Part shown: positions 17,460-26,063 of the stretch, one piece after another
How positions within the stretch are numbered: position 1 is the first letter of the stretch
How the letters are laid out: each line of letters starts with the position of its first letter
NCBI GenBank assembly: GCA_051278165.1
Contig: JBNMNW010000015.1
Coordinates: 1-40,993 of the forward strand
DNA length: 40,993 nt
Source of the DNA: GCA-2684655 sp051278165
GTDB lineage: Bacteria > Planctomycetota > UBA1135 > UBA2386
Reading direction: 5' to 3'
Position numbers and translations under genes: made by a program
Notes under the pieces: generated by a model
What the model was told of the DNA's origin: nothing
Seen by the model: only the letters and a program-made list of their open reading frames with translations
The model's database searches: none

Positions 17460-18164
17460 TTAAAGGTCTCGGAAACGTCTCGCCAGAGCGGGACCAGCAC
17501 AGGTGTCCTCGTGTTTGAAGAACACAAAGGCTTCGCTTACACCGGACTGCTGGATGCGATCACGCCACATCCGCAATTCGTCATCACCGTATGACGCGCG
17601 GCGTAAGCGTAGGTAGAGCCACGGCGCACCAGCGGCCAACTCCGGCTGCTCGGCATCGTCTTTGTCGCTCGCCACAGCCGTCGCGCCGTGCTCGTGAAGC
17701 AAGTCGAACACCGCCTTGTCGTGCCAACTCTCGTGCACAAATTCGAACGCCGCTTTGATGCCCGAAGGCTGCTCCTTAAGGAAGGAGCGCAATACATCTA
17801 GGTCACACTTCACGAACTTCGGCAGTTGGTAGAACACGCAGCCGAGCTTGCCACCGAGAGGCGCAAGCATCGTAAACAGTTCTGCCAGTAGCTCGCCGCA
17901 ATCGACCAGTTTGTTGGACCAAGTCATGCGCCGCGTGGCCTTGATCGCAAAGCGGAACGTGTCCGGCACCTGCTCACTCCAAGCCGTGACGTTCTTCTCA
18001 GTCGGCATGCGATAGAAGGTGTTGTTCAGCTCCACGCTTGGCAGCTGACTCGCGTAGAACGACAACATGCCGGCCTTCTTCACGTGCTCTGGGTAGAACG
18101 CTGGCTTCCATTCGGCGTAGCTGAAGCCACTCGTTCCGACATGGAGTTTCGTATCGTCTGCCAT
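17460..18164 (-). CDS. DUF72 (YecE) family protein
   Basis: DUF72 proteins form a TIM-barrel-like fold of unknown enzymatic role. The start at 18164 puts the signature strand LHVGTSGFSYAEWKPAFYP at residues 6-24 and gives 234 residues, the family size. Further motifs are SFYASQLPSVELNNTFYRMPTEKNVTAW, FRFAIKATRRMTW, LGCVFYQLPKFVK, AFEFVHESWHD and WLYLRLRR. It is 60 bp upstream of the Ku-like remnant and reads in the same direction, so the three minus-strand genes may be one transcript. Confidence 0.9.
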   Translation of the reverse strand: MADDTKLHVGTSGFSYAEWKPAFYPEHVKKAGMLSFYASQLPSVELNNTFYRMPTEKNVTAWSEQVPDTFRFAIKATRRMTWSNKLVDCGELLAELFTMLAPLGGKLGCVFYQLPKFVKCDLDVLRSFLKEQPSGIKAAFEFVHESWHDKAVFDLLHEHGATAVASDKDDAEQPELAAGAPWLYLRLRRASYGDDELRMWRDRIQQSGVSEAFVFFKHEDTCAGPALARRFRDL

Positions 18165-18289
18165 GGGCCAGACTCTACGGAGCTGCACAGCCAGAGCCAG
18201 AGCCAGTAACTTGGAGGCGCCAATGACGCGCTAGCTGCAGTGAATGGCCCCCATCCGCAACCACCTCACATCGCACCACCGACCTCTTC

Positions 18290-19141
18290 ATGCCAATGCC
18301 CTGCCGCCATACGGCCTGGCCCGTGCCGCTGCTCGCGCTCGTGTTGGCCAGCTGCGCTCAGTCATCTCCCTCGCTAATCAACTGGAATACCTACCACCTG
18401 TTTGATCACGAGAAGCACCTATCCCCGGCAACCGCGTGGCTAGCCGCGCAAGCGCCGTCGATCGTTGCTCTGCAGGAAGTCCTTCACTGCGACCATGACA
18501 AGCTGCGGCAACTCGCAGCAACTTGGGGGCACAGCTACTCAGTCATGCACAAGGAGTCTGGCTACCCGGTCGCGCTAACTAGCAGCGAACCGATCGAAGT
18601 CATCGAGCGCCGCACCAAGGGCTTCCATCACGGCTACCTGCATGCACGCACGCACGGCTTCGAGGTGTTCGTCGTGCACTTCTGGCCCGGCAAGGTTCAC
18701 GAGCCCGAACACATCGCAGATCTAGCACAGAAGCTGCGAGATCAAGGCCGCCCCGTACTCATCGTCGGTGACTTCAACGCGCCAACTCGGCACGACGAAG
18801 ACTACCTACACGAACACGGCCATCTAGGCAAAGTGGTCGACGGCCAACGACGCTTCGACTACCGCATCACGGACTCGTTCTTGACGCGTGGCTTCGTTGA
18901 CGTGACCCATCAACATGCCCCAGATGCCCATTACACGTTCGGATCGCCAGCGCTGATCCCGCAGTGGCGCAAGAGCATGGCAGATGTACGCACGGCGCGC
19001 CGCCGCATCGACTACGTGTTCACCGACGCTCTCACCGCGGCACAAACACAGTCTGCCAGAGTGATCACCAACGATGACACGGTTGGGATTTGGTCCGATC
19101 ACTACCCTATAGAATTACGGCTTACGAAGCCGAACGAGTAG
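18290..19141 (+). CDS. endonuclease/exonuclease/phosphatase-family lipoprotein
   Basis: The 283-residue protein starts with a lipoprotein signal (lipobox LASC, Cys22). The metal-dependent EEP fold is marked by SLINWNTYH, IVALQEVL (catalytic Glu), VLIVGDFNAP (Asp/Asn), RRIDYVF (Asp) and WSDHYPI (catalytic His). These enzymes cleave phosphodiesters such as DNA, phosphoinositides or sphingomyelin. A surface-anchored member suggests nutrient phosphate scavenging or nucleic-acid degradation, but the substrate cannot be told. It is divergent from the DUF72 gene and convergent with the gamma-glutamyltransferase gene (15 bp between stops). Confidence 0.85.
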   Translation: MPMPCRHTAWPVPLLALVLASCAQSSPSLINWNTYHLFDHEKHLSPATAWLAAQAPSIVALQEVLHCDHDKLRQLAATWGHSYSVMHKESGYPVALTSSEPIEVIERRTKGFHHGYLHARTHGFEVFVVHFWPGKVHEPEHIADLAQKLRDQGRPVLIVGDFNAPTRHDEDYLHEHGHLGKVVDGQRRFDYRITDSFLTRGFVDVTHQHAPDAHYTFGSPALIPQWRKSMADVRTARRRIDYVFTDALTAAQTQSARVITNDDTVGIWSDHYPIELRLTKPNE

Positions 19142-19156
19142 ATCAGCAACCAGCTT

Positions 19157-20863
19157 TCAGTAGCCAGCAGCGTGCCCGTCCTTGCGCGACTCCGAGGCGG
19201 CTGCATACCTCGCTGGAGTCAACAATCGCATGATCGCTTGGTAGCCACCGAAAGCGCCCGGCTTAACCGCAACCGTGTGACCCTTAGCACGAAGCGCGGC
19301 AACGACGTCGGCCGAGTAGGCCGACTCAAGAAACACCGTGCCGCCATCCGTCATGCGCGTTCCCGTCGGCTGCGACGAGCCCTCGTGACGAATGCGCGCC
19401 GCATCGCCGGCTTCCTGCAGATTCATGCCGAAGTCGATCATGTTGACGAGGATCTGGACGTGGCCCTGTGGCTGCATCGCGCCCCCCATAACTCCAAAGC
19501 TCATGAACGGCTCACCGCCCTTAGTCACGAACGCCGGAATGATCGTATGGAACGGACGCTTGCCGGGCGCATAGCTGTTGTTCTGACCCGGCCGCAGATC
19601 AAACAGTTCCCCGCGGTTTTGAAAGCCAAAGCCAAGACTGGGCGGACACACACCGGAACCAAGGCCGCGGAAGTTGCTTTGGATCAGGCTCACCATCGCC
19701 CCGTATTGGTCGGCAACGGCCAGATAGATGGTGTCGCCCTTCCGGAGTTTGGCATCGCCAGCCGGCAGCGACATGCTCGCCTTGCTGCGATTCAAAAGAG
19801 CTCGCCGCTGGTCGGCATAGTCCTTCGAGATCAGGTGCTGCACCGGCACCTTGGCAAAGTCGAGATCGGCGTAGAACTTGGCACGGTCTTCATAGACGAG
19901 CTTCTTCGCCTCGACGAACAAGTGCACCCAGTCGGCACTGCCGTAGCCCATGCCAGCAACATCGTAGGGCTCAATCAGGTTGAGGATTTGCAGTGCGGCA
20001 ATGCCTTGACCATTCGGTGGCAACTCCCAAACGTCGTAGCCGCGGTAGTTGGTCGACACCGGATCGATCCACTCGCTGCGATGCGCAGCAAAGTCTTCGA
20101 CCGTCAAGAAGCCGCCATGCTGCTTGACGAAGGCGGCGGCCGTCGTGGCGATTGAACCTTTGTAGAACGCGTCACGGCCCCCGGTCGCAATCGTGCGAAG
20201 GGTGTTCGCCAGCGCAACGTTTCGATAGATGTCGCCTTCGTTCGGACCGCGCCCCCAAGGCATGAACACGTCGCGGAATCCCGGCTGATCTTGGCGCGCC
20301 ACAATGCCGAGTCGCCAATATTCGGCGATGGTCTGCGGCACCGGCACGCCTTCCTTCGCATAGCCAATCGCAGGACGCAGCAATGACCCCATGCCGATCT
20401 TGCCAAAGCGCTCGTGCAAGGCAAACCAGCCGTCGACGCAGCCCGGAACCGAAATCGGCAGCGGCCCATACTTAGGAATCGTCTCATGCCCGTTCTGCGC
20501 AAACCACTCGCGCTTCAGACCCGCCGGAGAACGACCGCTTGCGTTCAAGCCATGCAACTTCTTGGTCTTGCCGTCCCAAACGATCGCAAACAGGTCCCCG
20601 CCGATGCCGCAGCCAGTCGGCTCGCAGACGCACAGCATCGCATTGGCCGCGATCGCCGCATCCACCGCGGTGCCGCCTTGCTTCAATATCTCGAGAGCGG
20701 CCTGGGTTGCCAACGGATGACTGGTCGCAACGGCTCCGCTGCGACCGTAGACGATCGACCGAGTTGCGTGCGGCATGCCGGTGATGCGATCCTGAGCGAC
20801 CAGTGACAGGCTCGCGGCAGCGACAATCGTCGTCGCTAACAAGAGTTCGTGGACAAGGTGCAT
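19157..20863 (-). CDS. exported gamma-glutamyltransferase-family (YwrD-like) N-terminal nucleophile hydrolase
   Basis: This 568-residue protein has a signal peptide (about 1-24, cut at LVAQ). GGT enzymes self-cleave before a Thr that becomes the nucleophile. Here GDTIYLAVADQYG gives Thr378, with VSLIQSNF after it. The large-subunit signature EPTGCGIGGDLFAIVWD and the glutamate-strand motif GRSP are present. In place of the canonical GSPGG and SSMSP loops of true GGT it has GVMGG and FHTIIPAF, as in the YwrD/acylase-like subgroup. Activity toward gamma-glutamyl amides, beta-lactam-type amides or other amides is therefore open. It faces away from the Tat lipoprotein gene, with 65 bp between the starts. 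Confidence 0.9.
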   Translation of the reverse strand: MHLVHELLLATTIVAAASLSLVAQDRITGMPHATRSIVYGRSGAVATSHPLATQAALEILKQGGTAVDAAIAANAMLCVCEPTGCGIGGDLFAIVWDGKTKKLHGLNASGRSPAGLKREWFAQNGHETIPKYGPLPISVPGCVDGWFALHERFGKIGMGSLLRPAIGYAKEGVPVPQTIAEYWRLGIVARQDQPGFRDVFMPWGRGPNEGDIYRNVALANTLRTIATGGRDAFYKGSIATTAAAFVKQHGGFLTVEDFAAHRSEWIDPVSTNYRGYDVWELPPNGQGIAALQILNLIEPYDVAGMGYGSADWVHLFVEAKKLVYEDRAKFYADLDFAKVPVQHLISKDYADQRRALLNRSKASMSLPAGDAKLRKGDTIYLAVADQYGAMVSLIQSNFRGLGSGVCPPSLGFGFQNRGELFDLRPGQNNSYAPGKRPFHTIIPAFVTKGGEPFMSFGVMGGAMQPQGHVQILVNMIDFGMNLQEAGDAARIRHEGSSQPTGTRMTDGGTVFLESAYSADVVAALRAKGHTVAVKPGAFGGYQAIMRLLTPARYAAASESRKDGHAAGY

Positions 20864-20928
20864 CGCGACATCTTATTGCGACAACCCCGAGACCTCGAAC
20901 AAACCTCGCTACAGGCTATCGTTCTGCC

Positions 20929-21816
20929 ATGACAAACGAAGCCAAGCCGGCACGTCGCGAGTTTTTCGGAGCCTCTGCTCTGGCACTGACCGGCGTGGGA
21001 CTCAGTGCCGTAGGACTCAGTGCCGTAGGACTCAGTGCCGTGGGACTCACCAGTTGCGCCACCCCCATCGGGCGCGAGCATCCGACGATAGATCCGGCGC
21101 TGCAACCGTTGGTACGACCGGGTGACACCGTGCTATTCCAAGGCGATTCGATCACCGATGCCGGGCGCGACCGCAAGACTGCCAGCATTGCCAACGACAT
21201 GCTCGCGCTCGGTAAAGGCTATGCGTGGCTTGCCGCGGCCGGGCTGCTGATGCAACACGGCGCGAATAACGAAACGGAGCAGTCGGCCGCAACGGCGGCG
21301 AGCGCAACCCCTGGGCTCCGCGTATTCAACCGCGGCATCAGCGGCCACAAGGTCCTACAGCTAGACAAGCGATGGCAGCGCGACTGCGTCGACCTCAAGC
21401 CCGACGTGCTCAGCATCCTGATCGGCGTCAACGACATCTGGCACGCCAAGAACGGCAAGTTCAACAGCACCCCGGCGATCTACGAGAAGGACTACGACGC
21501 GCTGCTCGAACGCACTCACAACGAATTGCCCAACGTGCGACTCGTCGTCTGCGAACCCTTCGTGCTTCGCTGTGGTGCAATCGACGACTCGTGGTTCCCC
21601 GAATTCGATGAGTATCGCGCTGCGGCCCGCCGCCTCGCCAACAAGCACCGCGCCACGTTCGTAGCCTTTCAAACCATGTTCGACAAGGCAGCCAAGATTG
21701 CACCGCCAGCGCACTGGGCCGGCGATGGCGTGCATCCATCGGAGGCTGGTAAAGCGATGATGGCGCACACATGGCTAGCGACCGTCAACCACGCGCACTT
21801 GCACATACCCGTGTAG
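20929..21816 (+). CDS. Tat-exported lipoprotein SGNH/GDSL hydrolase
   Basis: The start at 20929 opens on a twin-arginine signal (ARREFFGASALALTG, R9-R10). Its hydrophobic core contains three GLSAV repeats and ends in a lipobox-like LTSC (Cys43), so the 295-residue protein is probably folded before export and lipid-anchored. Catalytic blocks are LFQGDSITDAG (Ser), NRGISGHKVLQL (Gly), LSILIGVNDIWH (Asn) and AGDGVHPSEAG (Asp, His). It resembles rhamnogalacturonan acetylesterase-type SGNH enzymes, and a polysaccharide deacetylase role is inferred. The signal's repeats come from a 15-bp tandem array at 20995-21054. Confidence 0.9.
   Translation: MTNEAKPARREFFGASALALTGVGLSAVGLSAVGLSAVGLTSCATPIGREHPTIDPALQPLVRPGDTVLFQGDSITDAGRDRKTASIANDMLALGKGYAWLAAAGLLMQHGANNETEQSAATAASATPGLRVFNRGISGHKVLQLDKRWQRDCVDLKPDVLSILIGVNDIWHAKNGKFNSTPAIYEKDYDALLERTHNELPNVRLVVCEPFVLRCGAIDDSWFPEFDEYRAAARRLANKHRATFVAFQTMFDKAAKIAPPAHWAGDGVHPSEAGKAMMAHTWLATVNHAHLHIPV
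20995..21054 (+). repeat. 15-bp tandem repeat in the Tat signal peptide
   Basis: Units gtgggactcagtgcc (20995-21009), gtaggactcagtgcc (21010-21024 and 21025-21039) and a diverged fourth (21040-21054) encode the repeated GLSAV hydrophobic stretch. Unit number sets the length of the signal's hydrophobic core. Confidence 0.9.
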
Positions 21817-22109
21817 TCTTGCAACTGCTCCCGCAGAACCGCAGCCATGCAGCAAGCCCCGGCATTCGCAGAAATCGCCGCAAACGCGATCGAGAATCCT
21901 TCAAAGCGGCGACAGGATTACTCGTCAGTGGGCTACTTTAGCCGGCGCAATTCATGGCGAGGCTCGCAATGGGGATTTCGCGTAGCGTTTGCTTTGCAAC
22001 CAATGCCGCCCGGGCCACTTGCCACCCGGCAACGCCCAAAATCGAATAGCGGCGCGCACTCACGTATGCGCGGCAACTGGCCCTCGATCATCCCGCACCA
22101 ATAACAAAC
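21817..22109. other. intergenic region, no feature supported
   Basis: These 293 bp contain an 86-codon open frame at 21847 without a ribosome site or recognisable family. I see no clear promoter box or terminator hairpin. Confidence 0.4.
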
Positions 22110-22661
22110 ATGGAAACCGTCTACTTCTACTGCGCTGCCATTGGTGGCGGCTTCCTCATCCTCCAAGTGTTGCTGATGCTGATTTCCGGAGGGGAGAGCG
22201 ACTTCGACGGGGATGCGTCGCCGGAATTGGACGTGGGCGAAATCGACGCGTCCTATGTGCTGTTTCAACTGTCGTTGAAGGCGGTGATCGCGTTTGTCAC
22301 GTTCTTCGGCATTGCTGGCATGGCCTGCACCAAGGGCGAGGTCAGCACCAGTGCAACGCTCGCCGTTGCCCTCGCGGCAGGCTTGGGCGCCTTCATCATG
22401 ATCGGCTACTGCATGCAAGCCATGATGGCTTTGCAGAGTCGCGGCAACATCAACATGATGGATGCGAAGGGGCAATCGGCAAAGGTCGACCTACGTATTC
22501 CAGAAAACCACACGGGCTCCGGCAAGATCATCGTCATCGTTGGCGGCCGCATGCTCAACAAAAAGGCAGTCACCAAGGGTGACGCCATTCCAACTGGTGC
22601 CGAAGTCGTCGTTGACGGCATGAGCGCACCAGACACTTACGAAGTTTCACTGCAGCAATAG
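22110..22661 (+). CDS. NfeD-like membrane protein, flotillin partner
   Basis: This 183-residue protein has three hydrophobic segments (about 5-27, 50-73 and 79-105) and a soluble C-terminal domain (about 112-183, KVDLRIPENHTGSGKIIVIVGGRMLNKKAV...VVVDGMSAPDTYEVSL) with the beta pattern of the NfeD OB-fold. NfeD/YuaF/YqiJ proteins accompany flotillins and are thought to act with them in membrane microdomains. The flotillin gene begins seven bases after its stop, which supports that pairing. No Shine-Dalgarno site precedes this gene. Confidence 0.8.
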   Translation: METVYFYCAAIGGGFLILQVLLMLISGGESDFDGDASPELDVGEIDASYVLFQLSLKAVIAFVTFFGIAGMACTKGEVSTSATLAVALAAGLGAFIMIGYCMQAMMALQSRGNINMMDAKGQSAKVDLRIPENHTGSGKIIVIVGGRMLNKKAVTKGDAIPTGAEVVVDGMSAPDTYEVSLQQ

Positions 22662-22664
22662 GAG
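22660..22664 (+). promoter_or_regulatory. ribosome binding site of flotillin overlapping the upstream stop
   Basis: AGGAG shares two bases with the TAG stop of the NfeD-like gene and lies four bases before the flotillin ATG (22669). It is the clearest Shine-Dalgarno sequence in the window and suggests translational coupling of the pair. Confidence 0.8.
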
Positions 22665-22668
22665 TTAC

Positions 22669-24363
22669 ATGCTACTGCAATCAGATTTCCCAAACTCGAT
22701 CGGCGGATGGACGACTATCGGCATCGCCGCGATCATCCTCTTCGGACTGATCTTCTTCCTGATGATCGCGAAGCAGTATAAACGCTGCCCGAGTAACAAG
22801 GTCCTCGTCATCTACGGCCGCGTGAAGTCCGGCACGTCTGCCAAGTGCATGCACGGTGGCGGCGCGTTCGTCATGCCGCTCGTGCAGAGCTACGACTACC
22901 TGCAACTGGATCCGATCCAGATTGAAGTGCCGCTGCGCGGCGCATTGTCGATCGAGAACATTCGCGTCAACGTCCCGAGTGTCTTCACGGTCGCCATCGG
23001 CACCGAAGACCACGTCATGCAGAACGCTGCCATGCGTCTGCTTGGCTTGAGCACCAAGGACATCATGAAGCAAGCCGAGGACATCATCTTCGGCCAGCTG
23101 CGTCAGGTCATCGCGTCGATGGGCATTGAAGACATCAACCGCGACCGCGACAAGTTCCTCGAGAACATCCAAACATCGCTCGAAGGCGAACTGATGAAGA
23201 TCGGCTTGGTGTTGATCAACGTCAACATCACCGACATCACCGATGAGTCCGGCTACATTGAGGCCATCGGCCGTAAGGCTGCATCCGAAGCCATCCAACA
23301 AGCTGAGATTGACGTTGCCGAGCAGCAGAAGAAGGGCGCCATTGGTGTTGCTGATGCGAAGCGCGTGCAGTCCGTCGAAGTCGCCATCGCCGAGAAGGAC
23401 CGAGACATCGGCACGGCGCAAGCAGTTCGTGACCGTGAAGTCACCGTCGCGGCGCTGAGTCGTGACACGATTGTTGGCCAGCAGTCGGCGCAGTTTGAGC
23501 AGGAAGCCCAGGTCAAGGATCGCGAACGTGAGATGCGTGTTGCGGTTGCCGCGGCCAATGCCCAAGCAGTTACTGGCGAGAACCAGTCGAAGGCTGCGAT
23601 CGCCGAAGCCAACGCCAAGCTGCAGGTTCGTGAAGCCGAGGCCTACCAGCTCGGTGAAACCAAGAAGCGTGAGTCCGAAGCTGCCGTTCTCGAAGCCCAG
23701 TATGGTGCGGAAGCGCGTGCCGCCGAAGCGCTGGCAGGGAAGCTGGAGCAAGAGAAACGGGCAGAACTCGAAGCTGTCGCAAAGGCCCAAAAGGCCAAGG
23801 ACATCGTCGACGCCGAAGCACAAGCGCAGCAGACTCGCATCATCGCTGACGGTGAAGCCCACGCTACGTATGTTCGTCTCGAGGCACAGGCTCGTGGTGA
23901 ATACGAGATCTTGGCCAAGAAGGCCGAAGGTCTCGAGCGCATCGTCGCAGGTTGTGGCGGCGCCCAGCAGGCGTTCCAGCTGTTGATGCTGGAGCACATG
24001 GACAAGCTGTCAGAAACGGCTGCGACTGCGATCTCGAAGATCAAGTTCGACAAGATCGTGGTCTGGGATGGTCAGCAAGGCAAAGGCACGTCCGGGTTCT
24101 TGCAGAACCTAGGCCAGTCGTTGCCGCCGATGCTGAGCATGATGAAGGACATTGGCGGCATCGAGATGCCGGAGTTCTTTGGCAAGATCCTTGGCGACAA
24201 GGAAGCCAAGGCGAGCGACGGTGATGCCAATGGCAGCGGCGGGGATGCCGATGGCAGCGGCGATGCCGCGCCGGCGCCAAAAGCCACGACGCCAACGGGA
24301 CCGAGGCCGACTCCACCAGGCCCGTCAACACCCCGCCCACCGAAGGGCAAGCCAGCGCCATAG
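22669..24363 (+). CDS. flotillin-family SPFH protein
   Basis: Flotillins are membrane scaffold proteins that organise lipid microdomains. The 564-residue protein starts with a transmembrane helix (about 15-38, IGIAAIILFGLIFFLMIA). The SPFH/band-7 domain follows (about 45-205, with HGGGAFVMPLVQSYDYLQLDPIQIEVP, GTEDHVMQNAAMRLL and LMKIGLVLINVNITDITDESGYIEAIGRKAA). A long Glu/Ala-rich coiled coil (about 210-440) provides oligomerisation. A C-terminal tail of about 45 residues, Asp/Gly/Ser-rich then Pro-rich (PTGPRPTPPGP), is an addition not typical of FloT/FloA. The N-terminal motifs match FloT/YqiK more than FloA. It forms an operon with the NfeD-like gene. Confidence 0.93.
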   Translation: MLLQSDFPNSIGGWTTIGIAAIILFGLIFFLMIAKQYKRCPSNKVLVIYGRVKSGTSAKCMHGGGAFVMPLVQSYDYLQLDPIQIEVPLRGALSIENIRVNVPSVFTVAIGTEDHVMQNAAMRLLGLSTKDIMKQAEDIIFGQLRQVIASMGIEDINRDRDKFLENIQTSLEGELMKIGLVLINVNITDITDESGYIEAIGRKAASEAIQQAEIDVAEQQKKGAIGVADAKRVQSVEVAIAEKDRDIGTAQAVRDREVTVAALSRDTIVGQQSAQFEQEAQVKDREREMRVAVAAANAQAVTGENQSKAAIAEANAKLQVREAEAYQLGETKKRESEAAVLEAQYGAEARAAEALAGKLEQEKRAELEAVAKAQKAKDIVDAEAQAQQTRIIADGEAHATYVRLEAQARGEYEILAKKAEGLERIVAGCGGAQQAFQLLMLEHMDKLSETAATAISKIKFDKIVVWDGQQGKGTSGFLQNLGQSLPPMLSMMKDIGGIEMPEFFGKILGDKEAKASDGDANGSGGDADGSGDAAPAPKATTPTGPRPTPPGPSTPRPPKGKPAP

Positions 24364-24414
24364 CGCTGGCTTGGCGGATGAAGGGGTCGACACCTGCCGA
24401 CGCCCTCATCCGCC
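24351..24414 (+). terminator. two hairpins after the flotillin gene
   Basis: GCCAGCGC and GCGCTGGC (24351-24358 and 24363-24370) form a perfect 8-bp stem with the TAG stop mostly in the 4-base loop. A second stem, GGCGGATGA with TCATCCGCC (24373-24381 and 24406-24414), follows at once. Neither has a T-run, so factor-independent termination is uncertain, but the tandem stems at the gene end fit a transcript end. Confidence 0.5.
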
Positions 24415-24505
24415 CCATTAACCGTGCTGATTCACGGTTGTTGCAAAAGTGCGCGCGCCGGCCCGGCTACTGTGTAGTTTCGCCCCCGCACCCCGGCTCT
24501 CGACC

Positions 24506-25933
24506 ATGCATGCAGCCAAGCAGCTTCTCACGCTCATACCCTTGTGTCTCACGTCCACGGTTCTTGCCCAAGAACTGGCGTGGCACTCCTCGCTCGCTTC
24601 GGCACTCGACTTCGCGAAAGAGAAGAACCGAGTCATGCTGATCGCGGTCGTCATGCCCGGCGAACGTGGCAGTGACGGCCTCATCGCACACTACCGCGAC
24701 TCGGCGGTGCGCAAGATCTCAAGCAATTGCGTCTGCCTACGTATCGACGTTGGCACCGCCCGCCCATCCACAGACGAACGCGACGTGCTACAGCGATACT
24801 TGGGAGCCGCGCCGCGCGCCCCAATCGTCGTGCCGCATCACGTCATCGTGCACCCCGATGGCAAGACCATCCTGAGTTCGGCGGCCTACCAGATGACGGC
24901 CGGCCAACTCGAGTGGTTTATCGCCGACGGCGTCAGGCAGTTGGATTCCAAGTTCGAATGGCCACTCGGCGAACGCGCGCGAGCGCCCGAAGGGCTGCGC
25001 TACGGCGACGTCAAGAAGACCGAAGAAGAGGTCAAACCGCCGCCGAGCAAAGAGGATGTCAAAGCGGCCATCGACGGCCTGAAGAAGGGCGGCGATGGCT
25101 GGATGGGTTCGATCGAGAACTACCAGGTTCTGATGCGCAGCGACGAACCATCGGCGATCAAATACGTCGACAGCCAGATGCGCGGCGGCCAAGGCGTGGT
25201 TGCTAGGCTTGCGTTAACCGCAATCAGTGAGATCTCACCGGCCGCGTGGTCACCGATCCTGGTGCAGTTCTTGACCAACCGCCAGAGCGCCCGACGACTC
25301 GAAGCGGCGCGCGGCCTGACCAACATGGCGGTCAAGAAGACCAACAAGCCAATCAAGAAGGCCCTGAAGAAGGAAAAGGACGCAGAGGTCAAGGCGTGGC
25401 TGTTGCGCGCAGCGGTCGCAACGGGCCCCAAGGATAAGAGCACCATCACTGCGGTGGAAAAGGCGATCACCAGCGACGAAGAATCCGTCGTGCGCATGCA
25501 TGCGGCCGTTGCCGCGGGCGCCATTGAAGACAAGGACGATGCCCACCGCTTGATGCGCAAAGCGCTCTCCGACGAGGACCCCGATGTGCGTTCGGCAGCC
25601 GCCTACGCCATCGCGACTCGCCGCGACAGAGAATTGGCGGCCAGCCTCGAGCCAGCCATCAAGGGCGAGACCGACGCCGAAGCCAAGCACTGGATGGAAC
25701 TAGCGATCGACACATTGCTGAAGAAGCGCGACCTGCGTGACTTTGAGAACTTCCGAACCAAGGTCCTGAAGGAGACGCGTGGTCTCCTCAATCGCAACGG
25801 CCTTGGTGGCCGCAATGGTGGTGGCGGGAACGGTGGTGGCGGGAACGGTGGCGGCGGCGGTGGGAATGGCGGCGGTGGGAATGGCGGCGGTGGGAATGGC
25901 GGCGGCGGGAATGGCGGCGGCGGGGCCAAGTAG
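24506..25933 (+). CDS. exported protein with thioredoxin-like and HEAT-repeat domains and a Gly/Asn tail
   Basis: The start at 24506 opens on a signal peptide (HAAKQLLTLIPLCLTSTVLA). Residues 22-150 look like a thioredoxin-fold domain as found in planctomycete secreted proteins (AWHSSLASALDFAKEKNRVMLIAVVMPG, then VPHHVIVHPDGKTIL), but the CxxC pair is missing, so no disulphide redox role is expected. Residues about 235-415 hold HEAT-like helical repeats (EEVVRMHAAVAAGAIEDKDDAHRLM, SDEDPDVRSAAAYAIATRRDRELAASL), a protein-binding scaffold. The last 40 residues are GGGGN repeats. Its partner is unknown. Confidence 0.8.
   Translation: MHAAKQLLTLIPLCLTSTVLAQELAWHSSLASALDFAKEKNRVMLIAVVMPGERGSDGLIAHYRDSAVRKISSNCVCLRIDVGTARPSTDERDVLQRYLGAAPRAPIVVPHHVIVHPDGKTILSSAAYQMTAGQLEWFIADGVRQLDSKFEWPLGERARAPEGLRYGDVKKTEEEVKPPPSKEDVKAAIDGLKKGGDGWMGSIENYQVLMRSDEPSAIKYVDSQMRGGQGVVARLALTAISEISPAAWSPILVQFLTNRQSARRLEAARGLTNMAVKKTNKPIKKALKKEKDAEVKAWLLRAAVATGPKDKSTITAVEKAITSDEESVVRMHAAVAAGAIEDKDDAHRLMRKALSDEDPDVRSAAAYAIATRRDRELAASLEPAIKGETDAEAKHWMELAIDTLLKKRDLRDFENFRTKVLKETRGLLNRNGLGGRNGGGGNGGGGNGGGGGGNGGGGNGGGGNGGGGNGGGGAK
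25814..25929 (+). repeat. 15-bp repeat array encoding GGGGN units
   Basis: Units such as aatggtggtggcggg and aatggcggcggtggg recur about seven times and encode the Gly/Asn-rich C-terminal tail. The units are mixed at third positions, and one copy carries an extra glycine pair. Confidence 0.85.
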
Positions 25934-26063
25934 CCACCGATCGTTCGACACGAATGGTATCGATGCGGCGAGCAGCCGACTAGACAAGCAGCCGGCTAGC
26001 GGGGCATTCAACTAGATCGACATTCGACTCGACCCGCCGCTCGCGTATGGTCACGCGCGACGC

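Noticed and set aside
21847..22104. 86-codon frame between the Tat lipoprotein and NfeD-like genes
   Set aside because: No ribosome site, no homology pattern, and composition unlike the neighbours.
22681..23997. Long open frame of about 438 codons antisense to flotillin
   Set aside because: It mirrors the coiled-coil coding sequence, where the repeated GA-rich codons rarely give stops on the other strand. It has no family pattern, and the flotillin reading is unambiguous.
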